Source: Enoplolaimus lenunculus (taxonomy: Eukaryota > Nematoda > Enoplea > Enoplida > Thoracostomopsidae). Taken from it: DNA of 64,000 nucleotides. The stretch covers positions 186,001 to 250,000 of the forward strand of contig JASANG010001337.1 of NCBI GenBank assembly GCA_030248215.1, written 5' to 3'. The notes below the pieces were generated by a model. It was not told the origin of the DNA, searched no databases, and worked only from the letters and a program-made list of their open reading frames with translations. A program made the translations under genes and the position numbers. Positions 11,925 to 22,779 of the stretch are shown piece after piece. Each line of letters opens with the position of its first letter. The first letter of the stretch is position 1.

Positions 11925-12064
11925 CGAAACAATTTTTATAGTTGAAAACATGAAAACATCTGTGTTGCTGCTTGCATTCATTTGCAACAGCAAAAAAGTG
12001 CATCGTGAACGGTGTCACTAAACCTTGTATGTATTTTTTACAATAACGGCACAGCTCAAGAAAG
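11925..12064 (-). CDS. Candidate internal exon, Cys/His-rich
   Basis: A 140-bp open stretch between acceptor GTATTTCAG and a strong donor GTGAGT. It reads FLELCRYCKKYIQGLVTPF, then ANECKQQHRCFHVFNYKNC. The CxxC, GL and HxC elements recall zinc-binding C1-type folds, but the spacings do not fit. No partner exon was found. Confidence 0.25.
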
Positions 12065-12194
12065 CTGAAATACTTTCTTTCGCCAATAACCAGAAATTTG
12101 AGTACTGACCTACAATGCATCACTTTCAAAATTTGTCAGTAAATCATACCGCTTGTATACACGTACCTGCTTAACAACTTCTGGCTTCTTTCAA

Positions 12195-12290
12195 AAATCA
12201 AGGCTCCTGAACAGGAATCGAACCGTTCATACCAATACCTGAACCAGCTAGCTAACAATTCTAACAACCTGATAACCAATATCGCCACAT
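12195..12290 (-). repeat. tRNA-like fossil
   Basis: On the - strand TTAGCTAGCTGGTTCAGG and ACGGTTCGATTCCTG resemble A and B boxes at about normal spacing. The acceptor-stem partner is absent. Confidence 0.4.
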
Positions 12291-12784
12291 CTTCTGGTTC
12301 GCTATTTCTTAATCATTTGTTAATATACCACTTGAGTTGTTTTTACTGCGTTAGTGCGCTACGACTACGTATGAACACGGCAATAACATACGGAACATAT
12401 TGCATAAAATGCAGAGTAGCTCTAAATACGCAGTGAATGCTTACTGTGAACTGATGTATTTAGAGAAACAATTTGTTTGCGCATGCAAACTGAGGTTAAT
12501 CTTTAAACCTAAGTAGGTTTAAAAATAGGAATACCATTTTTCGAAGGGATGACGGATTAAAAAGTGCGGGACTATTTGTTCGGATCAGAACTGTATGCTT
12601 TAAATATTTTCATTATGATTTGTCAACAAATTTCCATTAAACATAGCTAAGCTAAAATAAGAAAAAATTTACTCGAACAAATATCCAAGGAAAACCGCTG
12701 CAAAATCTGTACACCAAAAGTTTATCTTCTTTTAAAAGAGACGGTCTCCAGCCCGTCTCAATAAACGGAGGAATGTCGAAGACG

Positions 12785-12895
12785 CTGTGGCGCAGTTGGT
12801 TTGCATCATGGTGACAAGTGGGCAGCGTGTGGACTATTGGACGGCGTATGGACTATTGGGCAGCGGTTCGACTACAGCTTGGGAATAGTTGGTCA
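12785..12895 (+). mobile_element. tRNA-like SINE with an internal 21-bp duplication
   Basis: TGGCGCAGTTGG fits an A box and GCGGTTCGACTAC a B box, but they are spaced too widely for a tRNA. Between them TGGACTATTGG occurs twice (GTGTGGACTATTGGACGGC and GTATGGACTATTGGGCAGC). Confidence 0.5.
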
Positions 12896-13424
12896 TAAAT
12901 ATGTAGTTTCTACCCTAACTTCACTGATTTGTTTTCAATAATACATTTAGTTTGCCATTTTCACGAGATTTTTAAAAGTAGCTGAAAATTTAAATATACT
13001 GTGACTTTGGTCCTTTGCCGCGTTTGAATTTACTTTCAAGCTAGAATTTGAATTTTGGACCACGGAACGGATGGTGTTTGCAACAATAGTTTAGCGCACT
13101 ACGTTTACGCAGAGCCGTTGCGTTAAACGCTACGCACTGCGTGTTAGTGGTGGGTTGCTATCATAAAATTTTAAAAAATTGGGTTAACATAAGTTTTCTT
13201 AAAACTGCTTTCGTATAAAAAAAGTTGTATTACGTTACTTCTGACTCGTTCAAGCTTCGACCGAGACAGAAAAGGTTAAAGCATATATACATAAAAATTA
13301 TCCGATCCCTACCGTTTAGTAAATATTAGGTCCATTTCCCGTCTCTTTGACCCTTTCAGGGGCTGGTCATTATAATTATTTTTAGATCAGTATTTTAGTT
13401 TTTCGGTTCATACAGCTGACGTAT

Positions 13425-13490
13425 GTTCATATATGCTCCGGATTTTGCAATTGTTTGCATATTGGAGCTTTTCATGACCACCTGAGATTA
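13425..13490. repeat. GCATATTTGAGCTT-family fragment
   Basis: TTTGCATATTGGAGCTTTTC then ATGACCACCTGAGAT. Confidence 0.45.
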
Positions 13491-13639
13491 TAAAGCATTA
13501 TATGATTCCACACTACTCAGGCATCAATAAAAAGGTTTTGCAAGTGACCTCACGGGCTTGTGCTTGGGTGGCACAATAATCGATTTGTGACGCTCTCAGG
13601 TGAAAGGCGACAAGCATAGCGCCACCCATAGCATTTATA

Positions 13640-13705
13640 ACAGGAGTGCAACAGATTTGAACTTCGATTCCTGGCAGGAGCCAATGCTCAGGTCCGGTGA
13701 GTAAC
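13640..13705 (+). repeat. Possible tRNA-derived 3' half
   Basis: ACTTCGATTCCTGGCAGGAGC resembles the T-arm end of the 12.2-kb fossil (TTCGATTCCTGTTCAGGAGC). No A box was found. Confidence 0.25.
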
Positions 13706-14984
13706 TTTAGGGCAACTTTGAAACCTTCAGTATCAAAGATTTATAAAAAGGAAAGCTTAGAACAACTTTTGCTAACACCTTTCAGTGATTGTTAATATAA
13801 TTTAAAATTATTCTGTTGCCTAATTTGGTTGCATTTCCGGCCCTGGCAAAATTTGTTGACGTCCGACTGCTTTTTCGGCACCTGTTACACGCTAGTGCAA
13901 ACACATGGTAAAAATTAAGAACTGGCTAATGGTTAAGCTAATCAAAACAAAACAAGATATTTTTTAGAGTTTTGTATGAATTTCGTCGTTTTTATTTCTT
14001 ATCGGAATAAATGAAGCGCATGTAATTAGAGAGAAATTTCGCTAACTTGTAATATTGAACATAAAATAACAAATTTTCTGGTATTGCTATAAGTCAAACG
14101 GACAACTGTTTTCTCAAAAGAAATATTCGGTTACGCATAGCTGCTTATTACTTTCGGATTGGCATATTAACATTTTTTGACACAAACGATTTTCACAAAT
14201 GCAGTTTTATCGCAAAACAGCAAATTGACTTGCAGAACAACAGATTTTATTGCACCCAACTTCTATGCCTACTGCATAGGCATTCGCTTTTATTCTAGCA
14301 ATATGTCTGTTTATTTGAATTATCAAAATTTACAGTGCTCTAAATTGTTTGTATCTAACGATTTAGAGCTGTAGTGAAAAACCGAAAGTTATTTTTTCAA
14401 GTTCGGGACAAAATCAGTTCAAGGCGGAACATCAAAAGTTTGGCTGTACTATACAGTTCCTAATTCTATGTTGACGTAGCGTACTTGTCCAAACTGTAAC
14501 GCAGCGAATATGTTTCAGTTGCAGATTTCATATGTTCAGAAGGATTTAGGGCATATTTGCCATTTTGCTGCCAATTAACCTTAAAATTAAAGTTTACTTC
14601 ATCTTGTTTCTACACTTTACAAATTTCTTTAAAAGCACTGTTTCGAATTTCGAAACTTATTCTTTTTCTAGAGCTCTTTCATGTCATTTTAACTTCTGGT
14701 TAATTCCCTGTTTTAATTATAACTTTGAGGCATTGAGAATTTTATGCCACAATGATCGGTCTTAGACCCCAAGGAGTTTGTGTGACATTTATGTATTTAT
14801 GATCATCGTATGCTGAAAAATATCTACATTGATTTAATTATTATATTTGACATCTGTCTCTAAAATTTTCATCTGTTCTAACCTTTTTTGCCAAGGTGGA
14901 ATAACAGTTAACATTGTCCAGAATGCTTAATCAGTTATGTACGTAATGTGACAGAAGGTTTTGAAGAATTATATATTAAGTGGG
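13706..14984. other. No gene seen
   Basis: Two 65-codon frames at 14.2 and 14.6 kb lack coding character and splice context. Confidence 0.5.
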
Positions 14985-15130
14985 TGCTGACCTTGGGTCC
15001 TTATAAAATGGAATTCTTCAAAAATTCAAATTTAGGCGTGAAATGATCAGGGGAGGTCATGATAAGGTCAAATATGCAAAAAAATTTTTAAATTCAACGA
15101 CATTGGAGCCAACACGAGCTGGGGGATTAT
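14985..15130. repeat. GCATATTTGAGCTT-family fragment
   Basis: TTCAAATTTAGGCGTGAAATG, GGGAGGTCATGATAAGG and CAAATATGCAAAAAAAT match the terminal repeat of the 25.9-kb element. Confidence 0.6.
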
Positions 15131-15744
15131 TGAAAAGACTCGTTGTTCTTTGATATAAAAAAACTCCAGAAACAAAAGCAATATTAATCAGCGATTTTGC
15201 TAAGCGGGGTAACCTAACTCACTACAGTCGCGAATATTAATGTAGATATAGGCGAAGCGGAATCAGATTGTTCAAGTTTTGAATTCGCTAATAAATATTA
15301 GCTATGTAATAAAATATTGAAATTTGCCGCAGGGAATTGCTTATGATGAAAATAGAAGATTGATCGAATTGCGTATAATTTTATCGTAACTTTTGCCCAT
15401 GTTAATACTTTAAGGGGCGTCCAGTTTTAAGCATAAAATCCTTACGATGAGCAACAAATTGTCGAGCTGACAAATTTGTGGATTACAAGCTGATGGTTGA
15501 CGAGTTGTCGGGCGACGCATTTTCGCTGTAGTCTAAAATTTATTCACAAGCTTAACAACATAACATAATACAAGTTGGTAAAAAATGTTTGGTACGTTTC
15601 AGTGGTGAATGCGACTATTGACAACTTTTACGTCAAATGCATCGCTTGTTTTTGTGATTTGTCGCTACAACATTTAGCGTTCAAACTTTTCAAACCAGAG
15701 TTTTTCAAATCAAAAATGTTAATGAAAATTCAAAAAGTTGAACA
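15131..15744. other. No gene seen
   Basis: Unassigned. Confidence 0.55.
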
Positions 15745-15870
15745 TTCTAGATCACATTTTTTGCTTAGGCTTAGAGTTAGGCTTAGGAATACGCTTTTGC
15801 AACGCTTAGGTTTAGGCTTAGGAATATGCTTGATCTACTGTTACGGCCCTAAAAGTAACATTGGAGGGCA
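15745..15870 (-). mobile_element. Hexamer MITE, partial
   Basis: Runs TTTTTTGCTTAGGCTTAG, then GGAATATGCTTGATCTACTG and GGCCCTAAAAGTAACATTGG; the other end has decayed. Confidence 0.7.
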
Positions 15871-16073
15871 CAGTCTTGTCAAAAAACTCTATTTCGGGCT
15901 AAGGTTTCCACGATGACGTGTTGTGTATAAGAAATTGGTTCAACACATGGGCCAAAACATTTGTGTTGATTGTGTGAAACATTTTTGCGTAATTAAATTG
16001 TCATTTTTGATTTTTCACGCTACGAGCATACTAATAGAATATGTAAAAAGGCCATTTGGAATGTTTTTCTGCA

Positions 16074-16178
16074 CGACTTCGGTAGAATAAGCTGAAGCTT
16101 TAGCGTAATTTGGCAAGGCTTAGGCTTAGGTATACACTCATTGTTTACACTTAGGTTTTAGGCTTAGGTAAAAATGTT
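16074..16178 (-). repeat. Hexamer MITE fragment
   Basis: AAGCTGAAGCTTTAGCG followed by two blocks of TTAGGC words in family order; no clear ends. Confidence 0.45.
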
Positions 16179-16353
16179 GCAACGGATGGTGTTTTTAATG
16201 AAATGTTGACAAATCAAAGTGTTAAGCAAGTTGTCTGGAACGCTGATCGGTAACAGTACTGAGGTCCAACCCCTGAAAAAGATCTTTGGTGAACGCAAGT
16301 TATTCTAAACAAATAAATAAAGTGCTGAACGGGAACAAACGTTTGTAATTCAT

Positions 16354-16560
16354 GCCAATGTTACTTTGAAAGATGTGACAGCAGTAAAACCATTTTTATA
16401 AGCGTGCGTCTAAGCCTATGTTGTAAGCCTCAGAGTAAGAATAAACCTATAGCTAAGACAAGGCATAAGCTTAACCCAAAGTTAAAAAATAGCCTAAAGT
16501 TTAAGCTTAATCAATTGAAGTCCCTGAGGACAACGATCCCGTCTTCGAAGTAACATAAGA
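16354..16560 (+). mobile_element. Hexamer MITE, diverged
   Basis: Starts GCCAATGTTACTTTGAAAG, carries diverged CCTAAG words, GTCTAAGCC and TAAAAAATAGCCTAAAG, and ends near GAAGTAACATAAG. Confidence 0.65.
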
Positions 16561-16727
16561 CAATTTTTGATGGTGTTGGTACATGGTGTAATTATATTTT
16601 AATATACGAACTCTGTGAACTTTAGGCAAATAACCATACCATGAACATTTGCGGACCGTAATCTTGCACGAAATACAACGCTGAAACCAAAAATTGTTAA
16701 TACGACATGTATGTAGATGATTTAACA

Positions 16728-16882
16728 CACTGCAAAAAATGGTGAGTCAAATTCGACTCCGCAAGGGTCAATTTCGACTCACTGCGAATTTGACTTTGGC
16801 AGAGTTGAATTTGACTCAGTTGTCTGGATTGGAAAAGCCTTATTTCGGATAGAGTCAATTTGATACACCATTATTTGCAGTG
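16728..16882. mobile_element. GAGTC-palindrome element
   Basis: CACTGCAAAAAATGGTGAG at the left and CACCATTATTTGCAGTG at the right, with GGCAGAGTTGAATTTGACTC inside. Confidence 0.85.
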
Positions 16883-17008
16883 CAGTAGGAGCTGGAAAAA
16901 TTTTAGGAGCATACGATAGAACATATTTCGTGTATTTGGAATTCTATCCAGCAGGCGTACATTTTCTGTTTCATGCAATGAACAAAACAAACTTGTTGAT
17001 AATTAATT

Positions 17009-17017
17009 TTGTTACAG
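17009..17017 (+). promoter_or_regulatory. Splice acceptor (cis or spliced-leader) before the secreted-protein gene
   Basis: A pyrimidine/TA-rich tract ending TTGTTACAG sits 16 bases before the ATG, with no coding sequence needed upstream. It could accept a 5'UTR exon or a spliced leader; the sequence alone cannot decide. Confidence 0.5.
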
Positions 17018-17033
17018 ATTTAAATAAAGTTTT

Positions 17034-17804
17034 ATGAATTGGGTCATACTTAACGTTATTTTAATCACAGTTGGGCAGTTAGTGGCTAGTTACAATGCCG
17101 GACTGATTGCTGATAGAAACTGGGAAACATTGCGAGAATTTAACATAAATGATGCATTTAATAAGTTATACCGGTTTGAAAAATGCAGCGGAACCATATT
17201 AATGTGTAATTTAAAATCAGACAATAACATCAAAGATAACAAAGTTCGGTTGAAAAGAGGTCGAGTCAATTGGACGAAAGTATTCGCGAACGCAATGAAC
17301 GATTTTTCAACTATTGACGGTAAAATATTTAATGATGAAAATTCGCTGAAACATTTCAGCCAATCACAGACGAGAAAAGCTGACGACAACACGCCACCGT
17401 TGAGCTCAAGTCACCAATCAACGGCCAACAATTTGCAGGGCGGAGTAAGACAAAATGGAAATCACAATTCAGCGAACGAAAACTTTGACACAATTGACCA
17501 ATCATATTTACCGGTCAAACACGAAATCGATCAGAGTGAAGCTGACCAATTAGCGAGCGATCGATCTGACATAACTGACCAATCAAAATCTCAACGCCAA
17601 GATACGGTAACCATCGAGTTAAACGAGTCCATTAGTCGGAGCAGAGTTATGGCTGAGGTGAAAAAGTATTGCAAAACTGTATGTGACGGCCAAGTGGACA
17701 TAAAACGAAAATTTATCACATTTTCTGATCACAATTCAAAACGAAAAGGTGTGAACGCGATATGCAAGTGCAAGAAGCAAAGTCCAATAATTCGATTTGG
17801 ATAA
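17034..17804 (+). CDS. Putative secreted protein, 256 residues, single coding exon
   Basis: An intact frame from ATG 17034 to TAA. The N-terminus MNWVILNVILITVGQLVAS is a typical signal peptide, probably cut near residue 19-22. A possible furin-type site follows (VRLKRGR, about residue 75). The middle is hydrophilic, rich in Asn, Asp, Gln and Ser, with repeated DQS-type words (EIDQSEADQ, ITDQSKSQ). The C-terminal 60 residues are basic with four cysteines in two pairs (KYCKTVC and AICKCKK). Two more cysteines lie near residues 51 and 58. An acceptor-like TTGTTACAG ends at 17017, 16 bases before the ATG, so the message is either joined to a 5' non-coding exon or trans-spliced. AATAAA stands at 17856-17861. 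The pattern suggests a cleaved peptide precursor or growth-factor-like secreted protein. No family was recognised. Confidence 0.65.
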   Translation: MNWVILNVILITVGQLVASYNAGLIADRNWETLREFNINDAFNKLYRFEKCSGTILMCNLKSDNNIKDNKVRLKRGRVNWTKVFANAMNDFSTIDGKIFNDENSLKHFSQSQTRKADDNTPPLSSSHQSTANNLQGGVRQNGNHNSANENFDTIDQSYLPVKHEIDQSEADQLASDRSDITDQSKSQRQDTVTIELNESISRSRVMAEVKKYCKTVCDGQVDIKRKFITFSDHNSKRKGVNAICKCKKQSPIIRFG

Positions 17805-17855
17805 ATATTCAGTAGAATATAGTAAAAGTTTTTGTATATACAGCATTTACTTTGA

Positions 17856-17861
17856 AATAAA
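17856..17861 (+). terminator. Poly-A signal AATAAA of the secreted-protein gene
   Basis: The canonical hexamer lies 52 bases after the stop codon, a normal distance for a short 3'UTR. Confidence 0.6.
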
Positions 17862-18010
17862 ACTGACGGCAGTGTTTTAATAATACAAAATGGTAAACCG
17901 GCTTTGCGCAATGCTAAAAGTTAGCGAATAAAGAACAATCTGCATGCAAAATCTTGTTTTCACACAACAATCACGTGTCTGTTACAAGAAAATATTGTAA
18001 ACAAAGTAAT

Positions 18011-18050
18011 GCTGGAAAGTTGCCCAAAATACGTATTTGGGGCATTCCAG
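18011..18050. repeat. TACGTA-centred palindrome
   Basis: GCTGGAAAGTTGCCCAAAATA then CGTATTTGGGGCATTCCAG, in the orientation opposite to the 2.3-kb copy. Confidence 0.7.
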
Positions 18051-18230
18051 TTTTGATATATAGATTAGATAATTTTTCGTCAAAACTTTACTGTTCGACT
18101 ATGTTCAAAGTTTGTAGTTTTAGTTGCTCATAGAAGTTATATATATGTCGTAACGCAAATTGCTACGCAATGTATTTTGCGATGCTCAAATTACATTGCG
18201 GTATAAAGCTGTATACTTATATATTAAACG

Positions 18231-18338
18231 GTTTCTAGCAACAGTAAGGGTTGCGATATACTCGCCGCGCGTCGAAAATTTACGATACGCCGTTGTGCAC
18301 CTGTGGCATGCCACGAGTATACCGCAACACTAACGGTT
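18231..18338. repeat. Small inverted repeat (GTTGCGATATACTCG)
   Basis: GGTTGCGATATACTCG and CGAGTATACCGCAAC are inverted around an 80-bp GC-rich middle. Confidence 0.6.
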
Positions 18339-18854
18339 AAGCAACAGTGTGCTATCATCTTAGACATACATTACTTACTTTATAAGTTAATAAGTTCTGG
18401 TCGATGATAAACACTAAGCAATGACCTCTGACGCGTGAGTGGATAATTGCTTTCGTACCACACTACTCTGGTTATTATGCGTAGCAAAATACCTGGCGTA
18501 TCAATTTACGCTACAACCATACTATTTGCCAGAATGAGTGACGGTAGTATTTTGGTTAGGATCATATGGCCTCAGTCCACAACGAACATCAATATTGTGG
18601 CATTATAATTGCGCAACTTCTAATGTATGTTTCGAAACGAAACGTATGATTAAGTCGACAATTGCAGAATTTCTAAATTTGATAGATTTATAACCTGAAC
18701 AAAAAGTGCCAATCTTAGTCTCCATTATCCTAAAATTTAACGTACCATATGTTTATCGAAAAAATTCGTAAAACAAACAAAGTAAACAAGCTGATATGTT
18801 TAATACTCTTTTGGTTTTATCGACTTTGACTTCTGGCAATATATTCATTTTTAT

Positions 18855-19011
18855 GGTCCATTTAAGGATCACGGGCGGAACGTTTTTCTGTGGGACTAGA
18901 ATAGAGTAACCGTAAATTTTGGAAAATTTTGTTTTGCTTGGCTTTATGCTTAGGATTTAGCCTTAGGAATACTCTTATAATACTGTTCCGCCCTTATTCT
19001 TTACATTGGCC
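18855..19011 (-). mobile_element. Hexamer MITE, short
   Basis: GGTCCATTTAAGGATCACGG at one end and TTCTTTACATTGGCC at the other are inverted; between lie CGGAACGTTTTTCTGTGGG and a reduced TTAGG core. Confidence 0.8.
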
Positions 19012-19237
19012 GTTATTATTAACAAATCAGTGTAGACTTTTTAGGAAAAAAACACCATTTACAGACGGTATTTATAACCAAATATGCCATACACAAAAAG
19101 TTGATTTTGAATGAAAGGTTTCAGAAAATTATTCGTCGTCCAACATTAACAATTAGAATGGGTTATGGGTCAGGAATCAGCAGTTTTTTGGGCGAGAAAA
19201 TGAAAATTTTGGTATGGTATTCATTGTCAAAAATATC

Positions 19238-19404
19238 GACCTAAACAAATGTCACGGAGGCGGACCGTTTTACCACGAGACTACAAAAGAATAAGCTTAA
19301 GCTTTAGACTGTTTTTCAGTTAATAGGTGTTGGCTTATCATCACGCTTAGACTAAGGCGTAGGAAAATGGTAACTACTGTTATGGTCGTCTTTTTTACAT
19401 TGGC
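19238..19404 (-). mobile_element. Hexamer MITE, diverged
   Basis: Contains GGAGGCGGACCGTTTT and TACTGTTATGGTCGTC and ends TTTTTTACATTGGC. AAAATATC is found directly outside both ends. Confidence 0.7.
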
Positions 19405-19652
19405 AAAAATATCTTTAGCTGGAGCCTAGAGCTATACCTGTAAGGCTGGACTATTGTCTTGTCGTTCTTACTTTCCGTTCGACTTTAAACGCAACTTTAA
19501 GCTCAACGCTTCATCGAATCAAACGATAACATCAGCTTTGTAGTTCCAGTTAAAATTACAATTTTGTACATAAAATGCAATCAATTGCAACGGAAATAAT
19601 AACTAGTTACTGACAACGTGAAAGACGCAAATATTCGCTGTTGAGTTCAATC

Positions 19653-19958
19653 AAGAGTGCATGATACAAGAGTGTTCAACTCTTTGGGTTCCGCATAATA
19701 CAAAATGTACCACCGGGCGTTGTTTTTGGCCGACCCCCCTTTGTTTAGAGGGGGTCGCTGTCACATGCAATAACCCTAAATTAAATTATAAGCAGAGCAA
19801 TTTGTTGCCGGATACATAGAGTGTCATGGTTCGCAAAGGTTGCACCCCCCTCTAAATAAAGGAGGGTAGGCCAAAAGCGCAACGCGTGTCGGATACATTG
19901 TTTTCTACACAGAATGTACCCAGTTGCATACTCTTGTTAGCATGCATCATCCACTCTT
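19653..19958. mobile_element. CAAGAGTG-family MITE (306 bp)
   Basis: Ends AAGAGTGCATGATAC and CATCATCCACTCTT are inverted. Flanks GTTCAATC and GTTCAACT form a diverged 8-9 bp duplication. The interior carries paired CCCCCCTTTGTTTAGAGGGG and CCCCCTCTAAATAAAGGAGG blocks and TTGCATACTCTTG near the end. Confidence 0.85.
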
Positions 19959-20204
19959 GGTTCAACTGATTTCGTAATATTTTCTGGCTGTTATTTGGTA
20001 AAATCATACTTATTCCGCTCTTTGTTCTCTTTCACTTCGTCTTCTGAGTAAAGTGACGGCCACATAACTGCCCGACATGCGACTGGTACTGAAATGTAAC
20101 ACCAAATTTAAAATTAACAAATTAAAATGACAGTGTTTGGTTTCAAATACAACAATACATTACATTAATGTTTTATGGAAATACAAATAATGCACTAATT
20201 AATT

Positions 20205-20775
20205 AAGCGTTAGGCTTTAATAGGCTTACCGTAGTGACCCGAATAAGATGTGGGGACTGATATTTATTTGGCCTCTCCAGAGGGTACTCCCCTTGTTATT
20301 CGGTTACAGACTGTTTATTTATTTTTAACCCACGCTCCGCCGCCATTCGTTACTGATATATATCCGGTACTGCAATTATCCGTTGAAATTAATCATGTAT
20401 TTGTCTTGTGTCAATAGCTTGAGCGATAATACAAGGTTATACTTAGGAATGTACTTTCAAAATTTTAGTACGCTTTAAAGTTTAGAACTCAAATTGTTTG
20501 GTCCTGGAATAATTTATGCACTACTATTAGGATTAAGTGACATTAATGGACTCTAATTAGGCTTTAGGGACTCTATCCGCTCACGGACTCCTATTAGGGA
20601 TACAGACTCCAATTGATTCGAACTCAAAATAGGGACCCCCTCTTATTACCCCTCCCCCTCTTATTCGGGTCAATACAGTAGGCTTAGTTTTGGGACGTAA
20701 CCATATATTTGTTTGCATTGAGGCTTAGGTTTTAAAATATGCGTATTCCACTGTTACGGCCCTAAAAGTATTAAA
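20205..20775 (-). mobile_element. Hexamer MITE split by a CCCGAATAAGAG element
   Basis: Hexamer words (TTAGGCTTTAATAGGCTTA) lie left of 20228. They resume after 20680 as GGCTTAGTTTTGGGACGTA, ending CTGTTACGGCCCTAAAAGTA. The insertion is flanked by TA. Confidence 0.7.
20229..20678. mobile_element. CCCGAATAAGAG element inserted into a hexamer MITE
   Basis: CCGTAGTGACCCGAATAAG and CTTATTCGGGTCAATACAG as ends, TA outside both, 450 bp. Confidence 0.88.
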
Positions 20776-21145
20776 CATTAGTCAATATTTTGATCGCTTT
20801 TATTTTATTAAATTTTTTTTAATTTACTTGAATCTTTGCATACATAACTGCGTGATGTTGTTTCCATAAAACACCATTTAGGCCATACGCCGGGGCCACA
20901 CGTTGGACATTTGTCAGGATGTGCTGCATCGTAGCCTGGTTCGGCGTGTTTTTCAAAACCTACAAATTTTATTTTTCACAAAAATTTTAATCGTTGACGC
21001 ATCTCAATTTCTGTACGGTAAATAATGATAGATTGCAAGTTTTAGCCAAAATTCAAACGTTGAAGCGAAAATTTTTTTAGGCAATAGACACGGATATTAA
21101 GACAAAAAAGTAGTAAAAAACATTTAAAAATGTTTACGATTGTGT

Positions 21146-21370
21146 CCCATGTATAGAACAGGGCCGGATCGTTTTCAGGTGGGGATATAATAGAGTCAGT
21201 TTAAGCGTTAGACTAACTCCTTTGCTTAGGCTTAGGCTTAGGCTTAGGCTTAAGCTTAGACTTAGGCTTAGGAATAGGCTCATACATACGCTTAGGTTTA
21301 GGCTTAGGCTTACGCTTAGGCTGAGAAATATGCTTATACTACTGTTCCGGCCCTGTTCTATACATGGGCC
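21146..21370 (-). mobile_element. Hexamer MITE, full length with clean 8-bp duplication
   Basis: Inverted ends CCCATGTATAGAACAGGG and CCCTGTTCTATACATGGG. ACGATTGT is exactly repeated outside both ends. Two long uninterrupted TTAGGC blocks are separated by GGAATAGGCTCATACATACG. Confidence 0.92.
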
Positions 21371-21569
21371 ACGATTGTAGCAAAAACTGTAGAACGGACA
21401 TGATAAACACGCTTACATCCCGAATCTTTAACAGTATCCCAAATCAGTCTCGACCATGGACAATTCGCATAGGCGTGGCTGCAAAATGTTATTAGTATCA
21501 CGCAAATTGTTATTGTTAATAATTTCATAATTAATAGGTTTAACAAACTATAAAAATACTACAAAGAAA

Positions 21570-21783
21570 GGCCAATCTAAAGAACAGGGAGACGGAACAG
21601 TATTATAAGCATATTCATAAGCGTAATCCCAACCCTATGCCTAAGCCTTATCGTAACAATGAAAATATTCCTAAACCTAAGCATAAGCCTAAGCTAAGCA
21701 AAAAATTAATTAGTCTAAAGCTTCGGTTTGCCCTATTGTAGTCCCACAGAAAATTCGTCCGCCCATGACTTTTTGCATGGGCC
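21570..21783 (+). mobile_element. Hexamer MITE
   Basis: Starts GGCCAATCTAAAGAACAGG, ends TTTTGCATGGGCC; CAAAGAAA is exactly duplicated on both sides. Confidence 0.88.
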
Positions 21784-21974
21784 CAAAGAAACAACACACA
21801 TTTGTAACCATTCCAGCCGCCGTTATTTTATTATTAAAGTTTTTGGCAGAGTAGGCTTTGGGACTTCTTCAGCTGTAGTAAAACATACGACGTTTAAATT
21901 TCGAAACGGCCAAGCTGACTCTACCCCTGCGCCTCTTAACTCGCCTCTCTAGCTATTACTACCATGGTCAACTG

Positions 21975-22356
21975 CAGGGTGCAAAGCGGAACTGATTATA
22001 CCGGAATCAGTATCGAAATCGAAACAGCAAATTGATACTGGAATTGTAATCGTAATCGGAATCGGAACTAGAAAATTTTTGACTGCACGGATAAAATTTG
22101 TATCGACAAATACAATACTGATTTAATCTGTCTGTTGGCTACCAAAAATTATTAACAAACATCGCTTGAAGAAATTGGCGACAACTTCTGGTTTTGTAAA
22201 GCTAAACAACAATCAATTATTGATAAGTGAACGCATCGAAAGCAATTTGATAGATAAATGATACAAAATTTTTCATGAAATGTATCACAACAAGTAAAAT
22301 TAAAATTAAAATTACACAATTCCGATTCCGATTGTCGGAATTACGGTTGCACCCTG
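21975..22356. mobile_element. CCGG-rich hAT-like MITE
   Basis: CAGGGTGCAAAGCGGAACTG and ACGGTTGCACCCTG are inverted; flanks GTCAACTG and GTCAACTA. Confidence 0.87.
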
Positions 22357-22539
22357 GTCAACTATATATGTCGCTACATACGCTCGCGACACACAATGAA
22401 CAAGCATATAAGGATGCCTTTACCGGACGCGATCCGCTACACGGGACTGTGCTGCGGTGTGATGAAATTTTTATTATAAAGTCAACCAACTAAGTTTTGC
22501 CAGCGGCGTGTGGCGGCGTCCAGTACCGTAACCATTATT

Positions 22540-22660
22540 TGCGGGAGTTAAGTTTAAGCTTTAGACAAAACGTTTTTCTTTTAGGCTTTGGCTTAGACTT
22601 AGAAATACGTTTACGCTCAACATTTTGCGTATGGTTATGCTTAAATTTACAGATTACTGT
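22540..22660 (-). repeat. Hexamer MITE remnant
   Basis: GTTTAAGCTTTAGACAAAACG, TTTTAGGCTTTGGCTTAG and GGTTATGCTTAAAT follow family order but are heavily diverged. Confidence 0.45.
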
Positions 22661-22779
22661 TATACACTGTTTCGAGTCACAGCGTCGGTAAACTATCAGA
22701 GGAAGTTTATAAACGAACATTTAACAACTTTTACACACACGGAGATTGTGAAACAAGCATTAAAATTAAAATTAATAAT

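Noticed and set aside
12195-12290. Functional tRNA gene on the - strand
   Set aside because: Box-like motifs are present, but the 5' acceptor strand does not pair with the 3' end.
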